Shown: positions 1 through 11,233 of the stretch, piece after piece
Numbering within the stretch: the first letter of the stretch is position 1
Layout of the letters: each line of letters begins with the position of its first letter
Notes under the pieces: model-generated
Seen by the model: only the letters and a program-made list of their open reading frames with translations
Told to the model about the DNA's origin: nothing
Databases searched by the model: none
Origin: Cyathus striatus
Lineage: Eukaryota; Basidiomycota; Agaricomycetes; Agaricales; Nidulariaceae
Assembly: GCA_025738555.1 (NCBI GenBank)
Contig: JAOVFP010000005.1
Location: forward strand, 5,270,001-5,334,000
Direction of reading: 5' to 3'
DNA: 64,000 bases
Program-made: the position numbers and the translations under genes

Positions 1-1
1 T

Positions 2-169
2 ATAAATCTGAATGTCAGCTACGAATCAACGTTGGAGTACGGAGACAAGCAATGGATATCTGGTAAACCGGTGCGACCACGCAACGCGTTTCCGCAACCT
101 CTATATTTGGAAGTGCGGCATTCTCCGTACACAACTTATAGGGACCAGAAGACGAGAATCCAAAGTTAG
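2..169 (+). CDS. 3' end of an unidentified protein-coding gene (partial)
   Basis: The second forward frame is open from the window edge to a TAG at 167-169 and gives about 55 residues of ordinary composition, including the stretch GKPVRPRNAFPQPLYLEVRH. The other forward frames contain stops or look random. The gene converges on the release-factor-like gene, whose stop is only about 70 bp away. I do not recognise the family. The coding call rests on composition and on the way the open frame ends just before the neighbour. Confidence 0.4.
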   Translation: MNLNVSYESTLEYGDKQWISGKPVRPRNAFPQPLYLEVRHSPYTTYRDQKTRIQS

Positions 170-241
170 CCGACACATACACCTCAGGGACTTTATGTAT
201 TAGACATTAGTGAACGCTACTTATAATATACTATCCCATTC

Positions 242-801
242 TCAATTGCTATCATTCTCATGCTCAGACTGGGGTTGCTCTTTTGCCAAAGCCCTCTTCT
301 TCGCTTTCTTCCTCCGTCGCCGCTCACGCTCTACTTGTTTCGCTCTATTCATTTCTTTTTTCGACAAACCTGGGTTCTGCAGTTTATCCAACTGAGAACC
401 GTAACCAGTCCCATGTTAGGTTTTCATTTCAGCTAATTAAAACACGGTACACGCCTTCTCAAGAACCAGTCGCCTTGCCAGCATTCTGTTTTGTTTTAGT
501 GAACGTGTTTCTTGACAAGACACGCGGATCCCAGTTGGCTTGTGAAGCAGTTGGACACAATTCTCAGTTTTGTTGATAGATTGCCCACCCTAACAGTACA
601 GCAACCATAATTACATATGTTTTTAAAAGTGGTAGTACAACATACCGGCCCACTACCTGCATGGCAGAGAATGGATTCAGCATTATTGATTAATGGTTCT
701 GCGATTGACTTACCTCGTACAAAAGACTCTTCAAGATCGTCTTCACGAAGTTCCGGTAGTGTGCGTTCCTTGTGAGCTCTCTTTAGTGCAGAATAATTCA
801 T
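242..801 (-). CDS. mitochondrial class-I release-factor-domain protein (RSO55/MTRFR type)
   Basis: Encodes about 127 residues with the GGQ core of class-I peptide chain release factors ([14 protein letters not shown], then a conserved CQETRS segment) and a very basic C-terminal tail. That matches the small mitochondrial ribosome-rescue proteins (human MTRFR, yeast Rso55). They hydrolyse peptidyl-tRNA on stalled mitoribosomes and lack the codon-recognition domains of true release factors. Four exons are read from the minus strand: 714-801, 646-656, 455-589 and 242-391. The second exon is only 11 nt and encodes part of the GSGP turn. The third intron starts with GC (aag|gcgtgt) rather than GT, and no GT donor keeps the frame. 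The ATG at 801 is the first in frame and gives little room for a mitochondrial presequence, so an upstream exon is possible. It lies just downstream of MZM1 on the same strand. Confidence 0.8.
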
Positions 802-888
802 TCGTTGTGTGGGAGATGATCTGGAAGAGGGGGTGGCTACGGATGCATCATCATGCGGAGCAGCATCGACTGAAGACCTAGTCAGAGC

Positions 889-1453
889 TCATGCCGACGA
901 AGAAACTAAACATAACCTGTGCTCACGTTTTCCCTTGCTTACGTATACCCTGGCTAGTTTCCATCGGAGGGGTTTTTTAACGGAATCGTTGTCACCCAAC
1001 TCTGTATCCTTCGTGATGCGTACTCCTATCATATCTTGTTAACTAATCTTCAGTAAATGTCATATAAGAACCTACTCCATCTCTCTTCACTGCTAACAGT
1101 CTCTGTATCGGAGACTTTGACAGCTTGAACAACGTTTCTTCTAAGAAAATCCGCAATTTCCCGGTTAAGCTTGATTTGTTCCTCGTAAAGCTTGGGGTCT
1201 GCTATTGACTGGAAGTTGATAGCATCGTCTCTCATCTTTAACCGGAAAGCTGCATTGATGTTGAAAACGAGGTTCAGGCGTGAAACATATGATATGCACA
1301 CCTTTCAAGACGGGCACATCGCCTTCGCAAGCGTCAATTAAGAAATTGCAAGACGGGCAGAACACACTAACCAGAGAACGTTGCTGAGGCGGCACGCCAT
1401 AGATTGCGGTAAGCTGAACGAGATGAGGTCTTCAGAGTAGACGGTATTATCAT
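889..1453 (-). CDS. MZM1: Mzm1/LYRM7-like complex III assembly factor
   Basis: Small mitochondrial LYR-family protein. Mzm1 stabilises the Rieske iron-sulfur protein Rip1 in the matrix before its insertion into cytochrome bc1. The minus strand shows SAYRNLWRAA near the N-terminus (AYR in place of LYR), then FRLKMRDDAINFQS, a helical stretch ending in RRNVVQAVKV, and the family-typical ITKDTELGDNDSVKK near the C-terminus. Introns at about 1314-1358 and 1262-1292 join the first exon through a tiny middle exon to the FRLK exon, and another at about 1033-1082 joins to the ITKDTELGD exon. The start at 1453 (MIIPSTLKTS) is the nearest upstream ATG. An extra 5' exon cannot be excluded. The stop at 889-891 is 87 bp from the ATG of the release-factor-like gene. 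Confidence 0.8.
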
Positions 1454-1868
1454 GACAGTGGACAAGCCAGGGAGAGGTAGACTGAAGTTGGACTGAAGTA
1501 AGTAGAACGAGTGTAGGTAGGAGTGCCGGAAACCGGAAACGACCTGGGAAAAAGACGAGTAACGATTGGACGGAGACGGAAACCAAAAGAGGATTAGTAA
1601 CACGTGACATGATGCGTCGTCGACGCGCTTAAGTTCAGCTTGTTAACTTGTTGAACGCGGCGCACAGCGAGCTCAATGGTTGCGGACGACACTTGCCAAT
1701 GTCGTACATACAGATGTAATTATTATGAATTCAGCATGAAACAGGGATTGTCTTTGTTACCTCCCGCGTTTTACATGCTTATCACGCATGTAGCAACGGG
1801 GCACAGCTGCGATAGCTAGTTTGTTGATTCAGGCGCGGGTGTCACGTGCCAAGACGCGAGCGTGTTTG

Positions 1869-1876
1869 TATAAATA
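1869..1876 (+). promoter_or_regulatory. TATA box of the histone H1 gene
   Basis: A TATAAATA box lies about 150 bp upstream of the histone H1 ATG and is followed by a pyrimidine-rich stretch (1905-1990) of the kind seen at fungal transcription starts. A TATA box fits a highly expressed, cell-cycle regulated histone gene. Confidence 0.6.
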
Positions 1877-2026
1877 GGCGGGTGAACGGAAAGATGTCAG
1901 ACCCCCTCCCTTTCCTCTGGTTTAATTCCAACCGTCTCTATCTCCATTCCGGATTCCCTTCCATATCTCCCCATCCTCTAAGCTCTCTCCAGTAAATTTT
2001 AGCAGTCTTATACATCAGCTTTCCGA

Positions 2027-3242
2027 ATGTCATCCGCAAAGAAATCTACATCCACCAGAGGGGCACCAAAGAAGGCCTCTGCGTCCAAGTCAGCCTTAGC
2101 TCATCCTCCATGGATCGATATGATAAAGGTACTTCTTCATGCAACAACTCACCCAATACTTCTATCACAACATTCGTTCCTTGTTGTATCTAATAAGTTT
2201 ACGGTCGTCGTCGTTCTCTTCCAAAATAGGCAGGGCGCAGGGCATATGTGTCCGTGCGCGCTCCAAGTCTTCTACACTATTATACTCGTTATCAATTATT
2301 TTCTGCATTCCGCTGGGTCTCTTGTAATGCAAACTAACGCAATCTTTTGCTACTGTAGGAATGCATCGCTAGTCATACAGAGGATGCTCGCACTGGAGTC
2401 TCTCGACCTCAGATTAAGAAGTAAGCAGGGGGCGCTCCGTTCCCAAACCTACATTTGTCTAATATTATGTAGGTTTGTGGAAACCAAGTACAAGATTGAA
2501 TTTGGCGCTGCCCAGAATACTCAACTCGCCCGGGCCATTACAACCGGAGCGGAGAAGGGCATTTTTGTCCTCCCCAAGGGTAAGTGTGGCGACGGCTCCT
2601 TATTTTCGATCGCTAATTATTCTTAGGTCCATCGGGTCGCGTGAAGCTCTCACCGAAATCTAAAGCTCCAGATGCTTCTGCTTCTAAAGAGGTACTCAGT
2701 CTTTGTTTTGACTTTGCAATGTTCCATCAATAACGGTCCTGTAAAATAAGCCCACTGCTAAACCTAAGCCTTCCACAACTAAGAAAGCTACTGCCACCAC
2801 AACTAAGACGACCAGGGCTGCGCCAAAGAAGACAACTACTGCCAAGGCCGCTCCTGCAGCTGAGAAGAAAACTGCCACTGTAAAGAAACCCGGTGCCTCC
2901 AAAGCCTCCACGAAGAAGGCCGGTCCTGCTAAGAAAGTCCTTGCAGGGAAGAAAATGACACCTGCGAAGAAGACCACTACTGCATCGAAACGAGGGACTG
3001 CTAAGAAGGTATGTAACGTGGTAGAAACGCTTTTGGTTTTCTCAATGTTCGTATCGTAGGCTGCTACAGGTGCCACCCCTACCAAGGCCAAGGCTTCAGC
3101 AAAGAAAGCTACTACAAAGAAATCGCCGACAAAGGCCACCACTGTCAAGTCAAGTACAACTACCAGGAAGAAGGTCTGTGTTTACTTTTTCTGTGTTTTA
3201 GTATTTATTGATTTCTTTATTTAGCCTACTAAGAGATCTTAA
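2027..3242 (+). CDS. linker histone H1
   Basis: Binds nucleosome entry/exit DNA and compacts chromatin. The protein opens with a short Ser/Lys/Ala tail (MSSAKKSTSTRGAPKKASAS), then a winged-helix H15 globular domain starting HPPWIDMIKECIASH, through the basic helix RPQIKKFVETKYKIEF and AITTGAEKGIFVLPKGPSGRVKLS. A long C-terminal tail follows, made almost only of Lys, Ala, Thr, Pro and Ser with AKK and TKK repeats, and ends PTKRS-stop. Seven exons are read: 2027-2128, 2359-2420, 2473-2579, 2629-2691, 2751-3008, 3060-3173 and 3225-3242. The first intron is long (230 nt) and the last exon only 18 nt. Intron-bearing, polyadenylated H1 is usual in fungi. Apparent minus-strand frames across the Lys/Ala tail are shadows. 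Confidence 0.95.
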
Positions 3243-3779
3243 CTTTTTTATTCATTCCTTTTCGTTGGTCTTGCTCTTTCATTTATAGTTTTTTTTTCCC
3301 ATGTTTTTCACTTGTTCACGTTATTCGTCGCCTTTCGTTGTCTTACATTTCTTCGCTGGCGTCCTTTAGTCTTTTGTCGTGTTTATTCCTTTTTCGTCAT
3401 GTTCATCCGTTTGTCTGTTTATTCTCTGTAAGCTTAAATTATTGTAACTACGACGGTGTACTATATGATGGGTTTTCATCTTGCTGCCGTACATTACATA
3501 GTCCTAGTGTCGGTATGGGGGGGGAGAATGGTGGTGTTAATTTTTTTTATATTACATAGTTTCTCCGTTACCACTTGAGTTTTAAATGAAGTATTCGTAA
3601 ATCCATGAGGGTCTCAGCAGGGCCTCTCCCTTCTCTTCTACGGACTGTAACTTGCTAGTTTATATAACTCTGAAGAATTCTGCAAACCTCACGTTCTCCC
3701 AATTTAGGGTTAAGGTTTGACACTCATAAGCATAAGCTTCAACTCTTTGTTCATTGTAAGTCTGTGACAGTCGCAGAAC

Positions 3780-5219
3780 ATGACTTCGGTTTACCATCCT
3801 TCTCAGCCGCAGACATTCCAATACCTTCCTGCAGTACCATCTCGCTCTGCGCGGTCTATGTACCCCACATTTCTGTCTTTACAAGATACTATTACATTGC
3901 AGACGAAATGGGCTTGGAGAGGATTATACGATGCATTGAGGTGGAGAGTAGTAATATCTGCTGTGGTTAGGTACGTGCTCGACATTTGATATGCTCATGC
4001 TAATATTAATAATTCTATAGTGATTCAGAGATTCGAGCGAATATCTACAAATCCCTATTGCTCAACTCTCTCTCTCTCTCATCTATATACGCGTTTGATC
4101 TATTTCTACACCCGCTGGTTCGAGATCAAGAGAAATGGTTCCATAGAAACATAGGTTGGTTCTACCAGGTATTATGGCTCATGCCAGTCGTGGGTATCTC
4201 ATATTATCTTAACGTATGTTCTTTGTTATCGTATTATATATAACCATATGAAATTCGACACGCAGAGTGCCTGGTGCAAAGCTATCGCAAAACGGGCCTT
4301 TTCACTAAAGCATGGTCCCCGTGCAGCCGCACAACCTCCTGCGACATACACAGGAATGCTCACAGCGCTTGCAACGTCTGCTTATCGAGCAGTAATGATT
4401 GCTACTTCGGTCGTAGTGTCATATGTCTTAAGCAGTATTCCCAAAGTTGGGCCTGTCGCTGGTTTTGTATTCGTGTGCTGGATAAACGCGTAAGCTCATG
4501 CGCACTCCTCAGCCATCTATAATTTCTAAACTATGTTGCAGATATTATTTTTTCGAGTGAGCCATCGAAATGTAGCAAAATCTGGCAAAAGCTTACGAGA
4601 TAATAGATTTATTTGGATAGCGCGAGGTCTATCGTTATCAAGACGGATACGGCATCTGGAAGAAAGATGGGCATATTATTTTGCCTTTGGTGTGTAGCAT
4701 GTCATCAATCTTTCCTGCAATAGCGCTTTACAAGGCGTATTAGGACTTCCGTCTGCCTTCTTTTGCATGTGGGGATCAGCCCTTGCAAGTGCCGCATTAT
4801 TTGCGTTGATCTATCCAGTGGTATGTTTTCGAAGCACAACATATCCCTACACACTACTTATTTGGCTATCGTTCCAGTATGTCATTTTGGCCATGCACGC
4901 ACTAGCAGTTCCTTCGGATCCTTATAATCCACTACCCCCAACTTCTGAAGGTGACATAGTTCGACATCCATCGCCGTTCATTCCAATACGGATACCTATC
5001 TTTGCTATTGTCATTTGGATTAATGATGTCATCGTGAACATCCTTACGGTAGGAAAGCACAGGAGTAAACAATCTTCTGGAAGAGACAGAGCATTCAGTG
5101 ATGCAACCGAAAGTATAGAAGAAGGTGAACATATAGAGCTGAAGTCTACAGGCGCAGTGCCTCGACACATACGCCCTACTAGTGGACGCATCAATATTGG
5201 AAGACGGAAGATAGATTAG
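3780..5219 (+). CDS. EI24: EI24-family integral membrane protein
   Basis: Resembles the etoposide-induced 2.4 / EI24 domain family of ER membrane proteins linked in animals to autophagy. Its fungal role is little known. Several hydrophobic segments are visible: near LWLMPVVGISYYLN, AVMIATSVVVSYVL, VGPVAGFVFVCWI, SALASAALFALIYP and IFAIVIWINDVIVNIL. The conserved LSRRIRHLEERWAYYFAFGLP and ALAVPSDPYNPLPP segments support the family. Exons are 3780-3970, 4021-4213, 4266-4489, 4542-4556 (15 nt), 4607-4689 and 4744-5219. The last block probably contains a further 57-nt intron (4821-4877): it has good splice sites, and removing it gives the expected IYPVYVILAMHA join, but it has no stop and a length divisible by three, so retention would keep the frame. 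The tail is cytosolic-looking and charged. Confidence 0.8.
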
Positions 5220-5388
5220 GGGATTATGTAGTTTAATACCCCGGGATTTCATGTCATGAACTTTGTCAAAATACACCTTGCTTTGAATATGTCATGTTCA
5301 GATATTGATTTAATTTCGATGACTTCATAGTTTTTAGTAGTTAGTACATGGGGTACAGGAATCATGTATTGCATACAAATACTTATTA

Positions 5389-6544
5389 TCAGCCGAAACC
5401 AGCCCACTCAATCGACAAGTAAGAAACTTCTTTCTTTTCGTCGTCCCAGCTACATAGCAGATGTGCTTTCTTTGTAGCAGTGCCAAGACGGCCATGAGCC
5501 ACAACTTCCATTGGCTTGAGAGAAGCCGTCGGTGATTCCAAAACGGAGGCAACGAAGTGTGAATGATATCGCAGTGGGTCGCCTTGGGAAAACATCAGAA
5601 ATGCAATCATCGAAGAATAACACAGCAAACCTGGATATACGAGATACTCTCCACCGAATTTGATGCCTCCTCCCATGAAATATCCCTTTGCCCAAAGGCC
5701 TCTGAACACACCGCACCTGGCTCGTTCCTGAAGATTTGACGGATATTCCCATATACCAGCCGCCTTTGCGGCTCCGATGGTATTATAAGAAGATTTATAC
5801 GTATCATACCACTCATAAGCAGTAGATGCAGCAGGAATCACTACTGTATACAGCGTAGATGAAGATGGACCGGATGATATTAGAGTATGAGCGGAAGTGG
5901 TTGGAACAGGATTCTCCTCATGAAGTCTTGGCCCAGATTCAGCAGAAGTGCTAGCAAACGCACTCATACCGCTTTCATCAGCGGCTGTGGATGCGCGCAA
6001 AGCCTCAGCTTTTTTTCGTTCCTCTCTCTCTTTTCGTTTCTTCAGAGCTGCCTCCGAAAACGCGCGAGAGGATGATGAACCCTCTTTAACACTACGAATT
6101 TCTGCCAGTTCAACTTGCTTTTTAAATGAATCCTGTTGGCTGATATTCCAATTTTGTAACTGTGTGGCAGTTGGCTGGACATGTGCAGTAGGATCATCGA
6201 TAATGACTGCAGCACCTAGTGAAGAATTAAATCAGAACGGAACAACTTATCGTCCAGAATAAAGCCACAAAACGCACCAGTTTCAACCAGAAGAACAACC
6301 TCTTCTGGCATCAAGACCAGAGGAATACCCAAGAATACATTTTGCTGAGAGAGATGAGGAAGAGTCCCTGTTAAGATTCCGCAGAGACGATGTTGAGAAC
6401 GAATAATTGCAATATCTAACTTGATTGTACGGAATTAAAATCGCGCAAGATTTCACAATTTTGGTACATACCGTCTACATCCCATACGTATGCCCTTTTG
6501 TTAGAAACCCGTAGTGGAATGGGGCGCGTTGGTGTTGTGGTCAT
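5389..6544 (-). CDS. SEN34: tRNA-splicing endonuclease catalytic subunit Sen34
   Basis: Cleaves the 3' splice site of intron-containing pre-tRNAs within the Sen2-Sen15-Sen34-Sen54 complex. Two intron-containing tRNA genes lie in this same window (57.2 and 57.7 kb). The N-terminal domain starts MTTTPTRPIPLRVSNKRAYV. A charged linker rich in Glu, Lys and Ser follows. The C-terminal nuclease domain holds VFRGLWAKGYFMGGGIKFGG and then EYLVYPGDPLRYHSHFVAS, with the family's catalytic Tyr and His, and a downstream Lys in ATKKAHLLC. Exons on the minus strand are 6472-6544, 6278-6415, 5631-6215 and 5389-5582. The start ATG at 6544 lies 211 bp from the IAH1 ATG on the other strand, so the two share a short promoter. 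The length, about 330 residues, is normal for the family. Confidence 0.93.
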
Positions 6545-6755
6545 GGAAGACAAGACGATGCAAGACGATGCACCAGGTTACGGCTACTTCCGGTTAGTTT
6601 CCAATTGAGTCGGCTGGTCCGGCCCAGCAATTGCCAATCGCGCTTAGATCATGCTGGAGGGTCTGGTTTGCAAAGGCTCATCTGTTTCCATCTCTCTTCT
6701 CTCTAGGCCGTCTTCATCTATTTAGGCTGCACTAATAAGCTGCCACGAGAGTATC

Positions 6756-7754
6756 ATGGCTGCGTATGTTCAAGATGTGTTCATGCTTTTCGGTGACTCG
6801 ATCACACAAGGGGCTTGGGAACCTGGCATGAATGGATTCGGAGAACGTTTATCTCGTACGTACGTCACGCGATTATCGTCATTCCAAGGCAATAGACGTT
6901 TTGATTTGCAGATGTATACGCTAGGAAATTAGATGTATTAAATCGAGGCTATTCTGGCTACAACACAGAGTGGGCGATCCCTGTATTAGAACAGGTATGG
7001 GCAAACCGTGGAATAGGAAATACGAAGGACTAATATGCGTAGTGCATTGCAAACCATGCAGATAAAAACACGCCTAAAATGAGAGTCCTCACGGTATGGT
7101 TTGGCGCAAATGACGCGTGTATTAAGCCTTCCCCACAGCACGTCCCACTTCCTAAATTTATCGCAAATTTGAAGCAGATTGTTAGCATGATCCACTCTTC
7201 TGAGTCGTCGTATTATTCTCCAGACACGCGCATTCTGTTCATGACACCTCCTCCAGTCAATACATACCAGCGCCGGGCAGATCTGGAGAACAGAAATCCT
7301 CCATTGAAGTTGGACCGTTTGTTTGACACGACTAAGGAGTATGCAGAAGCAGTCAAGAATGTTGCTGAAGAAGCGAAGGTGGGATTGGTTGACGTGTGGA
7401 CTGCTCTATGGGAAGCAGTGGGGAAAGACGAGAAATCCCTAAGCAAGGTTCTGACTGATGGACTGCACCCGAATGCGGATGGATATGGTGTATGTTCGGT
7501 TTCGCGGGACAAACTTCGCACACATAGAGCGCTGACATGGGCGTGGAAACAGATCATTTTTGAAGAGCTCATGAAGACAATTGCGGAGATATACCCCGAC
7601 GTCCATTACGAGCATCTCGGTTACGTCTTCCCTCCGTAAGTGGTGCTCCTACTGTATCGGTCATCAAATTAAAACCGCGCCCATCAGGTGGGCTGAGATC
7701 AATTGGGAATCTCCAGCCGAGAGTCTTTATGTTACGAAGAAGGTTAGCGAGTGA
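6756..7754 (+). CDS. IAH1: isoamyl-acetate-hydrolysing esterase (SGNH/GDSL hydrolase)
   Basis: Secreted-type serine esterases of this family hydrolyse short-chain acetate esters. No signal peptide is visible here, so the protein is probably cytosolic, as yeast Iah1 is. All blocks are present: block I FGDSITQGAWE with the nucleophile Ser, the Gly block near NRGYSGYNTEW, the Asn block VWFGANDACI, and the C-terminal DGLHPNADGYG with the Asp-x-x-His pair. Exons are 6756-6855, 6912-6994, 7043-7489, 7553-7635 and 7688-7754. The join over the fourth intron gives DGYGIIFEELMKTIAEIYPD, as expected for the family. The protein ends VTKKVSE. It is divergent from SEN34 with a 211-bp gap. Confidence 0.92.
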
Positions 7755-8931
7755 GATGGAGGGCTTGGGTGCTCTTGGGTGGCTGCATTGATTATTGATA
7801 GGCTGTAGGACATACATATACAGTATAGCTGCGAGACAATCGTTGCAGGAGGTCCATGCGTGTAGCGGTAAACGTGGATCCGTATTGTCTTGGGTGCAAG
7901 CGAGATTGGTGACATAAGAGGTGGAAACCGAAATTGAGGAGCGATGAAACAAGAACAAAGGGCGCCTGGTTCGGAATGAGGCACCCAGAATGTTCGTCAC
8001 CAGCCCTGGATACGCGGTCACGTGCAAGTTGAACATGGAGCAAATTGTGTCCAAATAAACGGTAAGAGCTGGCGGAGAGAGGAAGACGCGTTTTCTTTCA
8101 TCATTTCACACATTCCTGCGAGGTTTGGCGACTGGGCGACTTGCTCTTGCGCTTCTCCTGCTTTCTCGCTATCCGGAGACACCCATTTGTGCCTACTTGC
8201 GTCTGCGCTCACGCCTACCGACGCCTGAACATTCGCTCGAGTAATTCGCTTTTGCGGGCGCGGGAAATTTGGACCCACAAGTGTCCATAGGCCTGGTTTG
8301 CTTTTCCCCTCGTTTCGCACAAATACTTCGTGAGAACATATTCCTCGAGCTCTTGCTTAGTTCCTGCCAGGTCCTGACCAGCGCATCTACCCTCTGTTTC
8401 CCCAGGCGCGGCCTCCTCCGTCGATACGTTCGTTACGCTGCAAGGTTCGTACCCCATATCCTTCTTTTTCTTCCTTTTCTGCCCTATTCCATATGCATTT
8501 CTCTCCACAAAGCAGTCTCACTGGCATCTTCCGAGAGATTGGACGCTTGCATCGGTTATATCATATGGATCTCGTCCCAACTGGGCAGACAATGGATTTC
8601 AAACTCCCAAATCTAATCCATCCATGCATCCATACTGATTCCCATTGTTCACCAGCCGGTTGTTTAAATCGAACCTTGCCTGGCACGATTCCCAATCAAA
8701 GGCCACCACCACGACGTTGGTTTGTGCACCTCATCTCTTTACTTCGTCGACTGACGATATCTTTTTGTCTCTCTCCTCTCCACATCTCATCCTCAACGTC
8801 GCGTCTTTCAACCATTGAATGTCCAATACGTCAATTATAACTGAATACATGAACTTCTGAATACTCCCCCACCCTCTGTTGTACACTACCAAAACTGTTG
8901 TATACCACCACCACGCATATCTTCATCCAAC
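7755..8931. other. intergenic region between IAH1 and CDC25
   Basis: No convincing coding frame. The stretch from about 8480 to 8930 is rich in C and T on the forward strand with scattered CA-rich segments, as expected for a promoter and 5' UTR of CDC25. Short open frames on both strands lack recognisable motifs and overlap each other. Confidence 0.5.
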
Positions 8932-11233
8932 ATGCCTTGCATTGCACGATTAACAGACACCAGATATCACCACAAGAAACCCAAGAGGTCCCATCACTTC
9001 GAGCTACCCTACAACATGCCTTTATTCGCACATCTCAACGCGCCTGCAGCCCCATCGAGGAAGCGCAGTCCCCATCCTCCATCCCGCGACGACGTTGGCG
9101 ACTTCCTTTCATCGGATCTTGAATTGTCCTTCGCGTCGAATGTATCGTTGAATTCACCTCCACGCGATACAATTCCCCTCTCTCGTGAAAATAACTATCC
9201 TGAACCAATGGACATTTCGCCTGCTCCTGGAAAGTCAATTGCCCGCCCTCGGGCCCTCACGAGTGCCGCGCGTCTATTTGGCTGTGACATTAGCAACAAC
9301 TCTGAAAATCCACTTTTGCCGAGTCCTAATTTACTTCCCGTTCCATCATTGAAATCTTCGGGATCTTCTACTCTCTCGAGTGCTAAGCGTATTCAGCGTT
9401 CGGCTTTGCCAGCAGAATGGCTGGCTAATAGTCGTTCTCCCGAGGCCTCGAAACCAGAGGTATGTGTACATTGTATGAAATGTTACATTGTAGTCTGACA
9501 ATTCCATTTAGTCCATTCCGGAACCTGCATCTCCTATGGACGTTGATACATCTTATATATCCGAGGCAGTCCATGACAACTCGTTTTCATCTCCTCCTCA
9601 AACAGCAGCACCCACAACCACTAGCTTCAACCAATTGTTTTATGAGACAGTATCTCCCAGAAGATCTCTGGATACTCCATCTCGTCTTCACCATAAGAAA
9701 CGTCGCTCTTTGTCCCCCCCATCTGGACGCTTTACGGGGCATGATGACCTCACTTCTTCCCCTATGCTTCCATCCTCCCCTTCAGATTCGAAATTAGAGA
9801 GGATTCAAAATGCACCTCTCTTATCCCGCATGATAAGCAAGCCTACTCTACAGGGGCTAGGGGCACCAGCCGGATCTCTCTTAAAGCGTCCCCGTAGGCC
9901 TGTTGTCTCAGCACTTATTCAACCCTCAGAGTATCGTCAACTGCACTCTGCTTATCCTATAGCTTCACCTTCTGGCCTTGAGGACGAGAGCGGGCAACAC
10001 GGTAGTGTGATTCCTATTCGAAGGGCATTTTCTGCACTACTTCCACCTTCGATCTACACAGAGCATGAATCCGAGGATTCTTCCTTTGACGGACCCGACA
10101 TGTCTTCGCCTGCTCAAGATTATGCCAAAAGGCAACAGGGTAGAACCATCCGTAGATGCGATGGCACTGAGGATTTCCGCCCTTTGACTGGAGCAAGTGT
10201 CCTGACTCTCAAAGATAGCCCCTCCGCGAAGTTTATGGCCGCTGGCCTTCCAGGGTTTGGCGATAACGAGGCACATGGTAAGATCTTACCCTGCCACCGT
10301 GTCACCGAAGATGGCCTTATGAGGATCACTTCTGAAACGGTATATCACACATTCTTTCTGGCATCCCTGTACTGACTTTGCTGCTGCAGTTGGATCAACT
10401 TCTTGAAGGTAAATTTGAAGAGAAGATCACAGACTATCACATCATCGACTGTCGGTTTGATTACGAGTACAGTGGTGGTCATATCGCCGGAGCGGTGAAT
10501 ATCAATACCACCTCAGCAGTCGAGGAGCTGCTGCTTGGACCTAGCTTGACTAAACCCCGGCCTTCAATAAGTGGGGATCTGACCAGGAAGACCATACTTG
10601 TTTTCCATTGCGAATTCAGCGCGAAGCGTGCACCTACTTTGTCAGTTCCAAGCTTTACCTGAATGATATAATCTAACTTTATTTTTCAGTGCAAAGCATC
10701 TTCGCTCAAGAGATAGAGCTATGAATAATCATGTGTATCCCAAGATCCACTATCCTGAGGTCTACATTCTCGAAGGCGGCTATTGCCAGTACTTCAAATC
10801 TAATCCCAACCGTTGCGAGCCCCGAAATTATGTTACCATGGACGATCCCAACTACGCATCCTCCCGTCGGGAAGATTTGGACCAGTTCCGCAAGACTCGA
10901 TTTGGTCGTCACAAATCCTACGCGTATGGGGACATGCCCAACAAGATTTCTTCGTCATCTCAACAACCGAAGCGTAATTCCGCTCCGAGTGCGCCTCAGA
11001 CCTTGTTCGCTGCCAGTTCTGCTGCTGTTCAACGCCGTCGCGGCGGAGGTGGTTCGTTAATGACCCTTGCTGAGGACGGAAATGTTACTGCCGATGCCGA
11101 TGACACTGATACGGATATTGGTGATAGTCCTTGCCCGCCTCCTAGCAAAGCCGCCGAGTTGAAGGGCAAGAAGATTGGTCGTGGACCCCTAGCTCGAGCT
11201 GAGACCTATGGCCCCTCTCGGATGCCATTTTAA
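8932..11233 (+). CDS. CDC25: M-phase inducer phosphatase Cdc25
   Basis: Dual-specificity phosphatase that removes inhibitory phosphates from the mitotic Cdk1 to start mitosis. The long Ser/Pro-rich N-terminal half (to about residue 450) is regulatory and carries many SP and TP sites. The C-terminal rhodanese-like catalytic domain contains ITDYHIIDCRFDYEYSGGHI, GAVNINTT, the active-site loop VFHCEFSAKRAP (HCx5R) and VYILEGGYCQYF, all standard for Cdc25. Exons are 8932-9459, 9512-10339, 10390-10640 and 10690-11233. The ATG at 8932 is the first in frame. A second ATG at 9016 (MPLFAHLNAP) could be the true start. The tail is basic and ends GPSRMPF. It lies 2 kb upstream of CDC27, another mitotic regulator, on the same strand. 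Confidence 0.95.

Noticed and set aside
1367..1603. Longer N-terminus for MZM1 from 1603
   Set aside because: The upstream residues are unlike any Mzm1 and the frame there is probably 5' UTR. The ATG at 1453 was preferred.
2696..3148. Long reverse frame across histone H1
   Set aside because: It is the reverse image of the Lys/Ala-rich H1 tail, giving only Val/Ala/Phe-rich low-complexity sequence.
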